Shown here piece by piece: positions 6,213 to 13,089 of a stretch of 13,687 bases of DNA. The translations under genes and the position numbers were made by a program. Numbering within the stretch: the first letter of the stretch is position 1; the number at the start of each line of letters is the position of its first letter. The notes below the pieces were generated by a model that saw only the letters and a program-made list of their open reading frames with translations, did not search any database and was not told the origin of the DNA. Source of the DNA: AR5 sp035762565 (GTDB lineage Bacteria > Methylomirabilota > Methylomirabilia > Rokubacteriales > CSP1-6); the NCBI GenBank assembly GCA_035762565.1, contig DASTOJ010000254.1, positions 1 to 13,687 on the forward strand. Reading direction: 5' to 3'.

Positions 6213-9029
6213 ATGGGACACGAGGTTACCTTCGACCGCCATCGCTTCGATCCACGGACGGGGCGGCTGTGGGCCGGCCGGCGCGAGGTCGCCCTCACGC
6301 CTCGGGCGGCAGCCGTCCTGGCCGCGCTCATCGCGCGCGCCGGGCAGGTGGTCACCCGAGACGAGCTGTTCCAGTCCGTGTGGGGCCACACGGTGGTCAG
6401 CGACGCGGCGCTCACGGCCTGCATCCAGGAGCTTCGAGGGGCGCTGGCCGACGACGCCAGGCGCCCGCGCTTCATCGAGACGCGGCACCGCCGGGGCTAT
6501 CGGTTTGCTGCGCGCGTCCTCCCGCCGACGCCCCAAAGTCTGTCCCGCGGCACGCCGGCGCCGACGCGTCCGGGGCCGCCCGCGCCGGTCGTGGGCCGGG
6601 ACCGGGAGCTGACCGAGCTGGGCGCGTGCCTCGAGCGGGCCGCGAATGGGACCAGGCAGATCGTCTTCGTGACGGGCGAGCCCGGGATCGGCAAGACGAC
6701 GCTCATCGAGCGGTTCCTGGCGGAGGCGGCGAGCGGCGACGGGCTGCGCATCGCCCAGGGGCGATGCGTCGAGACCCACGGGGCGGGCGAGGCCTACCTG
6801 CCGCTCCTGGAGGCCATGACCCGCCTGTGCCGCGAGCCCGGCGGGCAGCCGATCACCCGCCTGCTCCGCCATCACGCGCCGACGTGGCTCACCCAGATGC
6901 CCTCGGTCCTGACGGCCTCGGAGCTGAGGACACTGCGGCGACAGGCCTCCGGCGTCAGCCGGGAGCGGATGCTGCGCGAGCTGGCCGAGGCCGTCGAGGT
7001 CATCGCCGCGGACGTCCCCTGGGTCCTCTGGCTGGAAGATCTTCACTGGAGCGATCCCCCGACGGTGGAATGGCTGGGCTATCTGGCGCGGCGCCCCGGA
7101 CCGGCGCGCGTCCTGGTGCTGGGCTCGTGCCGGCCCGTCGAGGCGCTCGCCCGAGGGCATCCGCTGGAGGCGACCAGGGACGAGCTGAAGATGCACGGGC
7201 ACTGCCGCGAGGTCGCACTCGCGCGGCTCGACGAGACGGCGGTTGGCCAGTACCTGGCCCGCCGCTTCCCCGCGGACCGCGCGTTCGACGCCCTGGCCGG
7301 GATGATCCATGCGCGCACCGGGGGCAATCCGCTGTTCGTCGTCAACGTGGCCGACGACCTCGTGAGGCGCGCCGTCCTGATCGAGCGCTCCGGGCGCTGG
7401 GAAGTCGAGGAGAGCGCCGTCGGCCAGATCGCGATCCCGGAGGACGTTCGCCGGATGATCGGGCACCAGCTCGACCGCGTGCGTCCTGACGAGCGGCGGA
7501 TTCTCGAGGCGGCGAGCGCCGCCGGCGTGGAGTTCTCCGCCGCCGTCGTGGCGGCCGCCGAGCAGCTCGGCCCCGACGACGTCGAGCGCGCCTGCGCCGA
7601 CCTGGCCGGGGGCGCCTCGTTCCTGACGTCGCACGGCTCCGACACCTGGCCGGACGGGACGGTCGCCGGACATTACGGGTTTCGCCACGCGCTCTACCAG
7701 GAGGTCGTCTACGAGCGCGTGCCGGCCGCACGCCGTGGGGAACTGCACCGTCGCATCGGCGAGCGGCTCGAGGCCGGCCTGCGTGAGCGGGCTGTCGAGG
7801 CGGCGACCGAGCTGGCCATGCACTTCGAGCGGGGTCGAGACCCGCGCCGGGCCATCCAGTACCTACGGGTGGCCGGCGAGATCGCCACGCAACGGAGCGC
7901 CGCGCGCGAGGCGGTGGCGCACCTGACCCGCGCGCTCGATCTGCTCCGGGGCCAGCCGGATACTCCCGAGCGAGCCGAGCAGGAGGTCGCCCTCCAGATC
8001 GCATTCGGGGGGCCGCTCATGGCCCTCAAGGGCCGCGGCGCGCCCGAGGTCGAGCAGGCCTACACGCGGGCGCAGGAGCTCTGTCAGAGGATCGGCGACA
8101 CGCCGCAGCTCTTCCCGGTCGTCTGGGGCCTCTTCCTGTTCCGCCGGAGCCGCGGCGAGATCGACCGGGCCCACGAGTTCGCCACGCGCCTCCTGGCTCT
8201 CGCCCGGCCCACCAACGATCCGGGCCTGCTGATCGAGGCTCATCACGCGCTGTGGGCGACGTGCTTCGCGCGCGGTGAGCTCGAGGCCGCTGGCGACCAT
8301 GTGACCCAGGGGCTGGCCCTCTACGATGCCGATCGGCACGCGTCGCTCGCCGCCGTCTACGGCAACCACGACCCCGCCGTGTGTGCTCTCGGGCACGGCG
8401 CCTGGGCGCTCGAGCTGTCCGATGAGCCCGAGCAGGCCAGCCGGCGAAGCGCGGAAGCCGTGGCGCTGGCGCGGACGCTCGCCCATCCGTTCAGCGAAGC
8501 GCACGCCCTTCTCTACGCCGCCCGGCTCCACCAGTTCCGCGGCGACTGGCGGACGACCCGCGCCCGCGCCGAGGCGGCCGTGGTGCTGGCCCGCGAGCGG
8601 GGGTTCGTCCAGCTCCAGGCCTGGGCGGCCGTCACCGGCGGCTGGGCGCTGGCCGAGGCGGGGGAGATCGCAGAAGGGCTGGCGCGGATGCGCGAGGGGA
8701 TCGCGGCCATTCGCGCGCTGGGCTCGGAGGACTTCAGGACGTACTTCCTCGGCCTGCTGGCCGCGACCCTCGCGAAGGCAGGCGAGCCCGGGACCGCCCT
8801 CGACGTCCTCACGGAAGCGCTGGGCGCCGTGGAGAGGAGCGGCGAGCGCTTCTACGCGGCGGAGCTGCACCGGCAGAAGGGCGAGCTGCTGCTCGCGACC
8901 GGCCACGACCGCGCCGGCGCTGCCCGGTGCTTCCAGACCGCGGTGGAGATCGCGCGGCGTCAACGCGCCCGGGCCCTCGAGCGCCGTGCCCTCCAGAGTC
9001 TCGACGACGCGCTGCGCCGGGCGAGCTAG
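6213..9029 (+). CDS. Winged-helix transcriptional regulator with AAA ATPase and TPR-like C-terminus
   Basis: 938 aa. Residues 1-103 form an OmpR/PhoB-type (Trans_reg_C) DNA-binding domain: LTPRAAAVLAALIARAGQVV, then RDELFQSVWG, the recognition-helix region TACIQELRGAL and the RGYRF wing. After a proline-rich linker comes an AAA_16-like ATPase starting VVGRDRELTEL, with Walker A GEPGIGKT at 155-162 and Walker B VLWLEDLHWSD near 271-281. From about residue 540 to the end there are helical repeats typical of TPRs, including a final block of the type 'GELLLATGHDRAGAARCFQTA'. The N-terminal DNA-binding domain with a signal-gated ATPase and TPR sensor is a known layout of STAND/MalT-like or CadC-headed ATPase regulators. 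No membrane helix is seen, so it should be cytoplasmic. The divergent cupin gene is the obvious candidate target. Its stop lies 4 bp from the convergent ATPase stop. Confidence 0.9.
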   Translation: MGHEVTFDRHRFDPRTGRLWAGRREVALTPRAAAVLAALIARAGQVVTRDELFQSVWGHTVVSDAALTACIQELRGALADDARRPRFIETRHRRGYRFAARVLPPTPQSLSRGTPAPTRPGPPAPVVGRDRELTELGACLERAANGTRQIVFVTGEPGIGKTTLIERFLAEAASGDGLRIAQGRCVETHGAGEAYLPLLEAMTRLCREPGGQPITRLLRHHAPTWLTQMPSVLTASELRTLRRQASGVSRERMLRELAEAVEVIAADVPWVLWLEDLHWSDPPTVEWLGYLARRPGPARVLVLGSCRPVEALARGHPLEATRDELKMHGHCREVALARLDETAVGQYLARRFPADRAFDALAGMIHARTGGNPLFVVNVADDLVRRAVLIERSGRWEVEESAVGQIAIPEDVRRMIGHQLDRVRPDERRILEAASAAGVEFSAAVVAAAEQLGPDDVERACADLAGGASFLTSHGSDTWPDGTVAGHYGFRHALYQEVVYERVPAARRGELHRRIGERLEAGLRERAVEAATELAMHFERGRDPRRAIQYLRVAGEIATQRSAAREAVAHLTRALDLLRGQPDTPERAEQEVALQIAFGGPLMALKGRGAPEVEQAYTRAQELCQRIGDTPQLFPVVWGLFLFRRSRGEIDRAHEFATRLLALARPTNDPGLLIEAHHALWATCFARGELEAAGDHVTQGLALYDADRHASLAAVYGNHDPAVCALGHGAWALELSDEPEQASRRSAEAVALARTLAHPFSEAHALLYAARLHQFRGDWRTTRARAEAAVVLARERGFVQLQAWAAVTGGWALAEAGEIAEGLARMREGIAAIRALGSEDFRTYFLGLLAATLAKAGEPGTALDVLTEALGAVERSGERFYAAELHRQKGELLLATGHDRAGAARCFQTAVEIARRQRARALERRALQSLDDALRRAS

Positions 9030-9033
9030 CCGG

Positions 9034-9723
9034 TCAGCCCGGCGGTCGCTCCACCAGCGCGCCGCGCTCGACGGTGAGGATGCGGTCCGCCACGCCGATC
9101 ACCTCGCGGCTGTGAGTGGCCATCAGCACGGTCCGGCCGGCCTCGCGCGCGAGGGCGTCGAGCAGGCCGACGACGTCGGCGGCGGTGTCGGCGTCCAGGT
9201 TCCCGGTGGGCTCGTCGGCGAGGATGATGTCGGGGTCGTGGATCAGGGCCCGTGCGATGGCGACGCGCTGCTGCTCGCCGCCCGACAGCCGCTCGGGGTA
9301 GCTGTCCCCCCGGCCGGCGAGCCCCACCCGCTCCAGCAGCGCGCGCGCCCGGGCCACGCCCTCCGCGTCGGCGCGGCCGTTGAGGTCGAGCGGCAGCAGG
9401 AGGTTCTCCTCCACGGTCAGGAGCGGGATGAGGTTGAAGAACTGGAAGACGAAGCCGATGTGCCGGCGGCGGAAGCGCGTGCGCGCCCCCTCGTCGAGGG
9501 CCGTGAGGTCGGTGCCGTTGACGGCCACGCTCCCGGCCGTGGGCCGGTCGATGCCCGCGACGAGGTTCAGCAGCGTGGACTTGCCGGAGCCGCTGCGCCC
9601 GACGAGCACGACGATCTCGCCGCCGGCGATCGTCAGCGACACGTCGCGCAGCACCACGCGCTCGGCCTCGCCTTCGCGATACGTCTTGCTGAGCTGCCGG
9701 AGCTCGACGGCGGGCGCTGCCAT
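9034..9723 (-). CDS. ABC transporter ATP-binding protein (LolD/MacB type)
   Basis: 229 aa, the normal length for this class. Walker A is GRSGSGKST (42-50), the Q-loop FVFQFFNLIP (Gln94), the signature LSGGEQQR (146-153), Walker B IILADEPTGNLD (166-177) and the H-loop His204 in MATHS. The 'DEPTGNLD' and 'FFNLIP.LT..EN' sequences are characteristic of ATPases that work with FtsX-type permeases, so its natural partner is the permease at 2597-5140, now 3.9 kb away on the same strand. It starts at ATG 9723, 35 bp after the selenoprotein stop, with a weak Shine-Dalgarno. It is probably cotranscribed with the DsrE and dienelactone hydrolase genes. Its last codons recur beside the permease start. Confidence 0.92.
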   Translation of the reverse strand: MAAPAVELRQLSKTYREGEAERVVLRDVSLTIAGGEIVVLVGRSGSGKSTLLNLVAGIDRPTAGSVAVNGTDLTALDEGARTRFRRRHIGFVFQFFNLIPLLTVEENLLLPLDLNGRADAEGVARARALLERVGLAGRGDSYPERLSGGEQQRVAIARALIHDPDIILADEPTGNLDADTAADVVGLLDALAREAGRTVLMATHSREVIGVADRILTVERGALVERPPG

Positions 9724-9758
9724 GCCGGGTCAGTCTGGCAGCCGGCCCTGCCTTCGCA

Positions 9759-10121
9759 CTACACCGACACGACCTTGTCCGCCGCCACCGTCTTCTCCGC
9801 GAACACCTTCGGGTTGATGAACGCCGCGTTCTTCGCCTTCAGATCCGCCTCGGTGACCCCCCGGGCCACCGAACAGCGCCCTCAGACGAAGATGGGCACG
9901 CCCTTGGCGACGACCGCGTCCAGCATCTCGCGCAGCGGCGCCATGGCCATCGGCATCACCGCCGCGGCGACGTCGTCCTTCATCAGATAGGCGGCCTCGC
10001 CGGCCAGGAAGATCTGGGGCCGATGGCCGGCCTCGACGGCGCCGAGGGCGAAGTTGAACGGCAGGCCGGCGCGGGTCGGGTCGTCGCTGCCGGCGGTGCC
10101 CAGGTACAGGATGGTCGCCAT
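9759..10121 (-). CDS. DsrE-family protein with a probable selenocysteine (UGRC motif)
   Basis: Read through TGA 9884-9882 as selenocysteine, this is a 120-aa protein ending at TAG 9761-9759. Residues 1-79 are a typical DsrE/DsrF-like fold: MATILYLGTAGSDD, PFNFALGAVEAGH, QIFLAGEAAYLM, PLREMLDAVVAKGVPIFV. After the TGA the same frame gives GRCSVARGVTEADL, NAAFINPKVFAEKTVAADKV and VSV, matching the family's C-terminal third ('V.V(C)..C..ARG...DL ... ADKVVS'). The TGA occupies the position of the first conserved Cys, giving Sec80-Gly-Arg-Cys83, a UxxC redox motif. ATG 10121 has a good Shine-Dalgarno (GAGGAG) overlapping the upstream hydrolase stop. DsrE-like proteins carry out sulfur or thiol relay; the partner here is unknown. 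Without readthrough the product would be 79 aa and lack the redox motif. No selenocysteine machinery is visible in the window. Confidence 0.85.
9851..9884 (-). promoter_or_regulatory. Candidate bacterial SECIS element with its UGA
   Basis: After UGA (9884-9882) come 10 nt, then arm CGGTGGCCC (9871-9863), loop GGG (9862-9860) and arm GGGTCACCG (9859-9851). All nine positions pair, one of them G-U. The loop begins 19 nt after the UGA and with a G. This fits the published bacterial SECIS rules (apical loop about 16-37 nt after UGA, short loop with a G in the first two positions). The hairpin is inside the coding sequence, as expected for bacterial SelB-dependent recoding. GC-rich DNA forms hairpins easily, so structure alone is not proof. 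Confidence 0.7.
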
Positions 10122-10132
10122 GCTGGTACTCC

Positions 10133-10906
10133 TCAGCGCTTGGTGTTCTGGCTCACGAACGCCTGCACGCGCTTCCAGGCGTCGGCGGAGGCGTCCGCGA
10201 ACTCGGTGAACTTGCGGTCGAAGAAGCTGTGGGGGGCGCCGGGGTAGACCGTGGAGTCGTGCTTGACGCCGGCCTTGCGCAGGGCGGTGTCGAACTCGTC
10301 CACGGCCGATTGAGGGATGCCCTCGTCGGCGCCGCCGAAGATCGACAGCACGGGGCTCTTGTAGCTCGCGGCGGCGTCGATGGGCTTGGGCCGATCGGGC
10401 CAGCGCTTGAGGCCGAGCGGCCAGCCGTAGAAGCCGATGACGCCCGCGTAGCCCAGGCCGCTGGACGCCTGCAGATAGGACAGCGCCCCGCCGAAGCAGA
10501 AGCCGACCGAGAAGACCGAGCGCACCTGGCCGCCCTCGGGGCCGCGCAGGTAGGCGGCGCCGGCGGCGATGTCGGCCTGCAAGGTCTCGGGCTTGGTCAG
10601 CGGCACCTGCGACATGAAGTCGAACGTGTCGCTGCGGTCCTCGGTGCCGGCGGTGCGGGCGAAGAAGTCGATGGCCACCGAGTCCACGCCGACCTCGGCG
10701 AAGCGGTCGGCCAGGTCCTTGTAGTACTGGTGCAGGCCGCGCACGTCGGGGATCACCACCATGCCCGCGCCGGTGGGGCGGGCGGCGCGCGCGGCGTAGG
10801 CCATGAAGCGCGTGCCGTCGGCGGACGTCAGCTTGAGGTCGCGGCCACCGGCCGAGCCGCCGGCGATGGGCGTGATCGGGGGACGGGAGTCGTTGTCGAC
10901 GCACAT
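10133..10906 (-). CDS. Dienelactone hydrolase family protein
   Basis: 257 aa, cytoplasmic alpha/beta hydrolase. The nucleophile is Cys137 in GFCFGGAL, with Asp194 in FGGADEGIP and His226 in GAPHSFFD completing the Cys-Asp-His triad typical of dienelactone hydrolases (COG0412). VVIPDVRGLHQYYKDLADRF is the family's first strand-helix block. These enzymes hydrolyse dienelactones and related carboxyl esters in ring-cleavage pathways; the true substrate here is not determined. Start ATG 10906 is chosen because TGGAGG lies just upstream and the N-terminus has normal length. Upstream extension of the frame is antisense to the ligase gene. It leads the operon with the DsrE selenoprotein (11 bp downstream) and the ABC ATPase, and is divergent from the benzoate-CoA-ligase-like gene. 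Confidence 0.88.
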   Translation of the reverse strand: MCVDNDSRPPITPIAGGSAGGRDLKLTSADGTRFMAYAARAARPTGAGMVVIPDVRGLHQYYKDLADRFAEVGVDSVAIDFFARTAGTEDRSDTFDFMSQVPLTKPETLQADIAAGAAYLRGPEGGQVRSVFSVGFCFGGALSYLQASSGLGYAGVIGFYGWPLGLKRWPDRPKPIDAAASYKSPVLSIFGGADEGIPQSAVDEFDTALRKAGVKHDSTVYPGAPHSFFDRKFTEFADASADAWKRVQAFVSQNTKR

Positions 10907-10937
10907 GGCTGGGGCCTCCAGGGTTGAGAGTGCCTGC

Positions 10938-10966
10938 ACTGTATCCGGGCGCCCGTGACCACGCAA
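10938..10966 (-). promoter_or_regulatory. Candidate promoter of the hydrolase-DsrE-ATPase operon
   Basis: On the minus strand TTGCGT (10966-10961), a 17-nt spacer and TACAGT (10943-10938) form a reasonable sigma-70-like promoter. It would give a leader of about 25 nt before the hydrolase ATG at 10906, containing its Shine-Dalgarno. The position and spacing support it; the hexamers match the consensus only partly. Confidence 0.4.
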
Positions 10967-11041
10967 CCGCCGGGCGCGAGCCCCCCCCGGCCGGCTGAAT
11001 CGAAGCTCGCCGTCGGCGTGTCGACGGCACGAGGCGGAGCC

Positions 11042-11070
11042 TTGACCGCTCGGAACCCCGCGACGATACT
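11042..11070 (+). promoter_or_regulatory. Candidate promoter of the aromatic CoA-ligase operon
   Basis: TTGACC (11042-11047), an exact 17-nt spacer and GATACT (11065-11070) resemble a sigma-70 promoter (5/6 and 4/6 matches). Transcription would start about 25-30 nt before the ligase ATG at 11102. A palindrome begins 1 nt after the -10 box, placing this promoter under probable repressor control. Confidence 0.45.
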
Positions 11071-11071
11071 T

Positions 11072-11091
11072 GTGTCCGCATCTGTGGACAC
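11072..11091. promoter_or_regulatory. Inverted repeat at the predicted transcription start, candidate operator
   Basis: GTGTCC (11072-11077) and GGACAC (11086-11091) are perfect 6-bp inverted arms with an 8-nt spacer. The site covers the expected transcription start and sits between the -10 box and the ligase ATG, where a dimeric repressor would block initiation. No regulator gene for it is in the window. Confidence 0.4.
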
Positions 11092-11101
11092 CAGGTAGCC
11101 G

Positions 11102-12622
11102 ATGGCCAACGCGGCCACCGCGTTCCTCGACGACACGATCGGCGGCGGCGCCGCCGAGCGCCCGGCGATCGTCACATCGGCCGGGGCCACGACCTATCGC
11201 GAACTGCTGGCGCTCGTCGGCCGGGCCGGCAACGCCCTGCGCGGCCTGGGCGTGGAGCCCGAACAGCGGGTTGCGCTGCTGCTGCCCGACGGCCTGGACT
11301 GGGTGGCGACGTTCTTCGGCGCGCTCCGGATCGGGGCGGTGGCGGTGCCGCTCAACACGCGCCTGGAACCGGCCGCGTGGGCGGCGTTGCTGCGCGACAG
11401 CCGCGCGCGTGTGCTGGTCGCCGACGCCGCGTTCCTGCCGGAGCTGCGCCCGGCGCTCACCGACCTGCCGCACCTGCGCGCGGTCGTGGCCACCGGCGAG
11501 GGCGCGACCAGCCTGCGGGCGCTGATGGCGGCGGCGGAGCCCGAGTGCGCGCCGGAGGCGGTCAGCGGCGACGACATGGCCTTCTGGCTCTACACCTCGG
11601 GGACGACCGGCGGGCCCAAGGCGGCGGTGCACGTGCACCGCAATCTGCTCGCCTGCCGGCACTACGCCATCGACGTCCTCCAGGCCGGCGAGCAGGACCG
11701 TGTCCTCGCGACGTCCAGGCTGTTCTTCGCCTACGCGCTCGGCAACGCGCTGCTGCTGCCCCTCTACCTCGGCGCCCGCACGTACTTCGATCCCGCGTGG
11801 CCGGAGCCGGCCGGTGTCCTCGCGACGCTGCGGGCGTTCGCGCCGACGCTGTTCTTCTCGGTGCCGACGTTCTACGGGCGGCTGCTGCGCGCCGAGCTGC
11901 CGCGCGACGCCTTCGCCTCCGTGCGCGCCTGCGTGTCGGCGGGCGAGCGCCTGCCGGCCGAGCTGTACGAGGCGTGGCGGGAGCGCTTCGGCGTGGAGAT
12001 CCTGGACGGGCTCGGCGCGACCGAGACGATCTTCATGGTCCTGGCGAACCGGGCCGGCCGCAGCCGGGCGGGCTCGGCCGGCCAGGTGGTGCCCGGCTCC
12101 GAGGTGCGCCTGCTCGACGCCCGGGGCCGCCCGGTCACCGACGGCGAGGTCGGCGTGATGCACGTGCGCTCGTCGTCGACGTGCACCGGGTACTGGAACC
12201 GTCTCGACGTGTCCCGTCGCGCGTTCGCCGGCGAGTGGTTTCGCACCGGCGACCTCCTCTGGCGCGACGCCGACGGCTTCTATCACTATGCCGGCCGCGA
12301 CGACGAGCGGTTCAAGGTGGCGGGCCAGTGGGTGACGCCGGGCGACGTGGAGGCTGCGCTGCTGGCCCACCCGGGGGTGATCGACGCCGGTGTGGTCGGC
12401 GCGGCCGCCGAGCGCGGCCTGCTCAAGCCCGTCGCGTTCGTGGTCGCGCGCGGCGGCGCCGAGCCGGAGGCGCTCGCCGCCGAGCTGGGCGCGCACGTCG
12501 AGGACCGGCTGCCGCCCCACCAGCGGCCGCGCCGCATCCGGGTCGTCGAGGAGCTGCCGCGGACGGTGACCGGGAAGCTGCAGCGCTACGTCCTGCGCGA
12601 GTGGGCCGAGCGCACGCTGTGA
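11102..12622 (+). CDS. Benzoate-CoA ligase family protein (aryl-CoA synthetase)
   Basis: 506 aa, ANL superfamily, the usual length for benzoate-CoA ligases (about 500-530). It should activate an aromatic acid with ATP to an acyl-AMP and then to the CoA thioester in the cytoplasm. The ATP-binding P-loop YTSGTTGGPK is at 164-173. LFFAYALGNALLLPL and FFSVPTFYGRLL line the acid pocket as in BadA/BclA-type enzymes. Further motifs are LDGLGATE, WFRTGDL, the hinge KVAGQWVTPGDVE (from 405) and the C-terminal catalytic Lys492 in RTVTGKLQR. Benzoate or a hydroxy- or amino-benzoate is the likely substrate; the exact acid cannot be read from sequence. The stop overlaps the thioesterase GTG (GTGA), and a diiron oxygenase follows, so it heads an aerobic CoA-dependent aromatic pathway operon. 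Confidence 0.88.
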   Translation: MANAATAFLDDTIGGGAAERPAIVTSAGATTYRELLALVGRAGNALRGLGVEPEQRVALLLPDGLDWVATFFGALRIGAVAVPLNTRLEPAAWAALLRDSRARVLVADAAFLPELRPALTDLPHLRAVVATGEGATSLRALMAAAEPECAPEAVSGDDMAFWLYTSGTTGGPKAAVHVHRNLLACRHYAIDVLQAGEQDRVLATSRLFFAYALGNALLLPLYLGARTYFDPAWPEPAGVLATLRAFAPTLFFSVPTFYGRLLRAELPRDAFASVRACVSAGERLPAELYEAWRERFGVEILDGLGATETIFMVLANRAGRSRAGSAGQVVPGSEVRLLDARGRPVTDGEVGVMHVRSSSTCTGYWNRLDVSRRAFAGEWFRTGDLLWRDADGFYHYAGRDDERFKVAGQWVTPGDVEAALLAHPGVIDAGVVGAAAERGLLKPVAFVVARGGAEPEALAAELGAHVEDRLPPHQRPRRIRVVEELPRTVTGKLQRYVLREWAERTL

Positions 12623-13044
12623 CGTCCCACACGAGCACCGTGCAGGTCCGGTGGGGCGACGTCGACGCCGCCGGCATCGTCTTCTACCCGCGCTTCTTCG
12701 AGTGGTACGACTACGGCTGCGAGGCTCTCTTCGCCGCCCTCGGCCTGCCGTGGCCGGAGGCGTTCCCGAAGTACGGGATCGTGGGCGTGCCGATCCTGGA
12801 ATCGGGCTCGCGCTTCGTCTCGCCGGCGCGGTACGGTGAGACCCTCGCCATCCGCACGACGGTGGCGTGGGTGAAGGAGAAGACGTTCCGCGTGGAGCAC
12901 GAGATCTCGGTCGGCGCCCGCGTGTGCGCCAGCGGCTTCGAGGTCCGCGCCTGGGTGAAGCGGCCGGCGGCGCCGGACGAGCCGTTGCGGACGGCGCCCA
13001 TTCCCGAGGACGTCGCGCGGCGCCTGCGCGGGGACGCCGCGTGA
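12619..13044 (+). CDS. Acyl-CoA thioesterase, hotdog fold (4-hydroxybenzoyl-CoA thioesterase-like)
   Basis: 141 aa. The start is GTG 12619 in the GTGA overlap with the ligase stop, which places the family's N-terminal strand (STVQVRWGDVDAAG) correctly; the longer open frame upstream is a shadow of the ligase. The catalytic block RWGDVDAAGIVFYPRFFEW contains Asp16, equivalent to the nucleophile or general-base Asp of the 4-HBT family. The rest follows the single-hotdog layout, ending in a basic helix. It should hydrolyse aromatic or other acyl-CoAs and release free CoA. Next to a CoA ligase and an oxygenase this is typically a salvage role, freeing CoA from dead-end intermediates, as PaaI does for phenylacetate. 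Translation is coupled to the ligase. Confidence 0.87.
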   Translation: MTSHTSTVQVRWGDVDAAGIVFYPRFFEWYDYGCEALFAALGLPWPEAFPKYGIVGVPILESGSRFVSPARYGETLAIRTTVAWVKEKTFRVEHEISVGARVCASGFEVRAWVKRPAAPDEPLRTAPIPEDVARRLRGDAA

Positions 13045-13089
13045 AACCGCGCTAGAGTAGGCCCCCCGGGGACCCGGGAGGAGGCAGTC

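Noticed and set aside
6069..7823. Long minus-strand extension of the cupin frame
   Set aside because: It is antisense to the regulator's wHTH and ATPase domains. The cupin has its own signal peptide and strong Shine-Dalgarno at ATG 6068.
9882..10121. DsrE gene as a truncated 79-aa protein or pseudogene ending at TGA
   Set aside because: The frame stays open and homologous for 40 more codons, the TGA replaces a conserved Cys exactly, and a SECIS-like hairpin follows. A nonsense pseudogene would not be expected to combine all three.
10907..12520. Long minus-strand extension of the dienelactone hydrolase frame
   Set aside because: It runs antisense through the CoA-ligase gene. The hydrolase has normal length and a Shine-Dalgarno at ATG 10906.
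9759..13044. A genetic code in which TGA is generally a sense codon
   Set aside because: Several intact genes in the window end naturally at TGA at the expected length (ATPase, hydrolase, ligase, thioesterase), often in overlap with the next start.
13045..13089. GC-rich palindromic bases between thioesterase and oxygenase genes as a terminator
   Set aside because: CCCCGGGG/CCCGGG repeats can pair, but there is no T-run and the oxygenase Shine-Dalgarno lies within the segment, so read-through within one operon is more likely.
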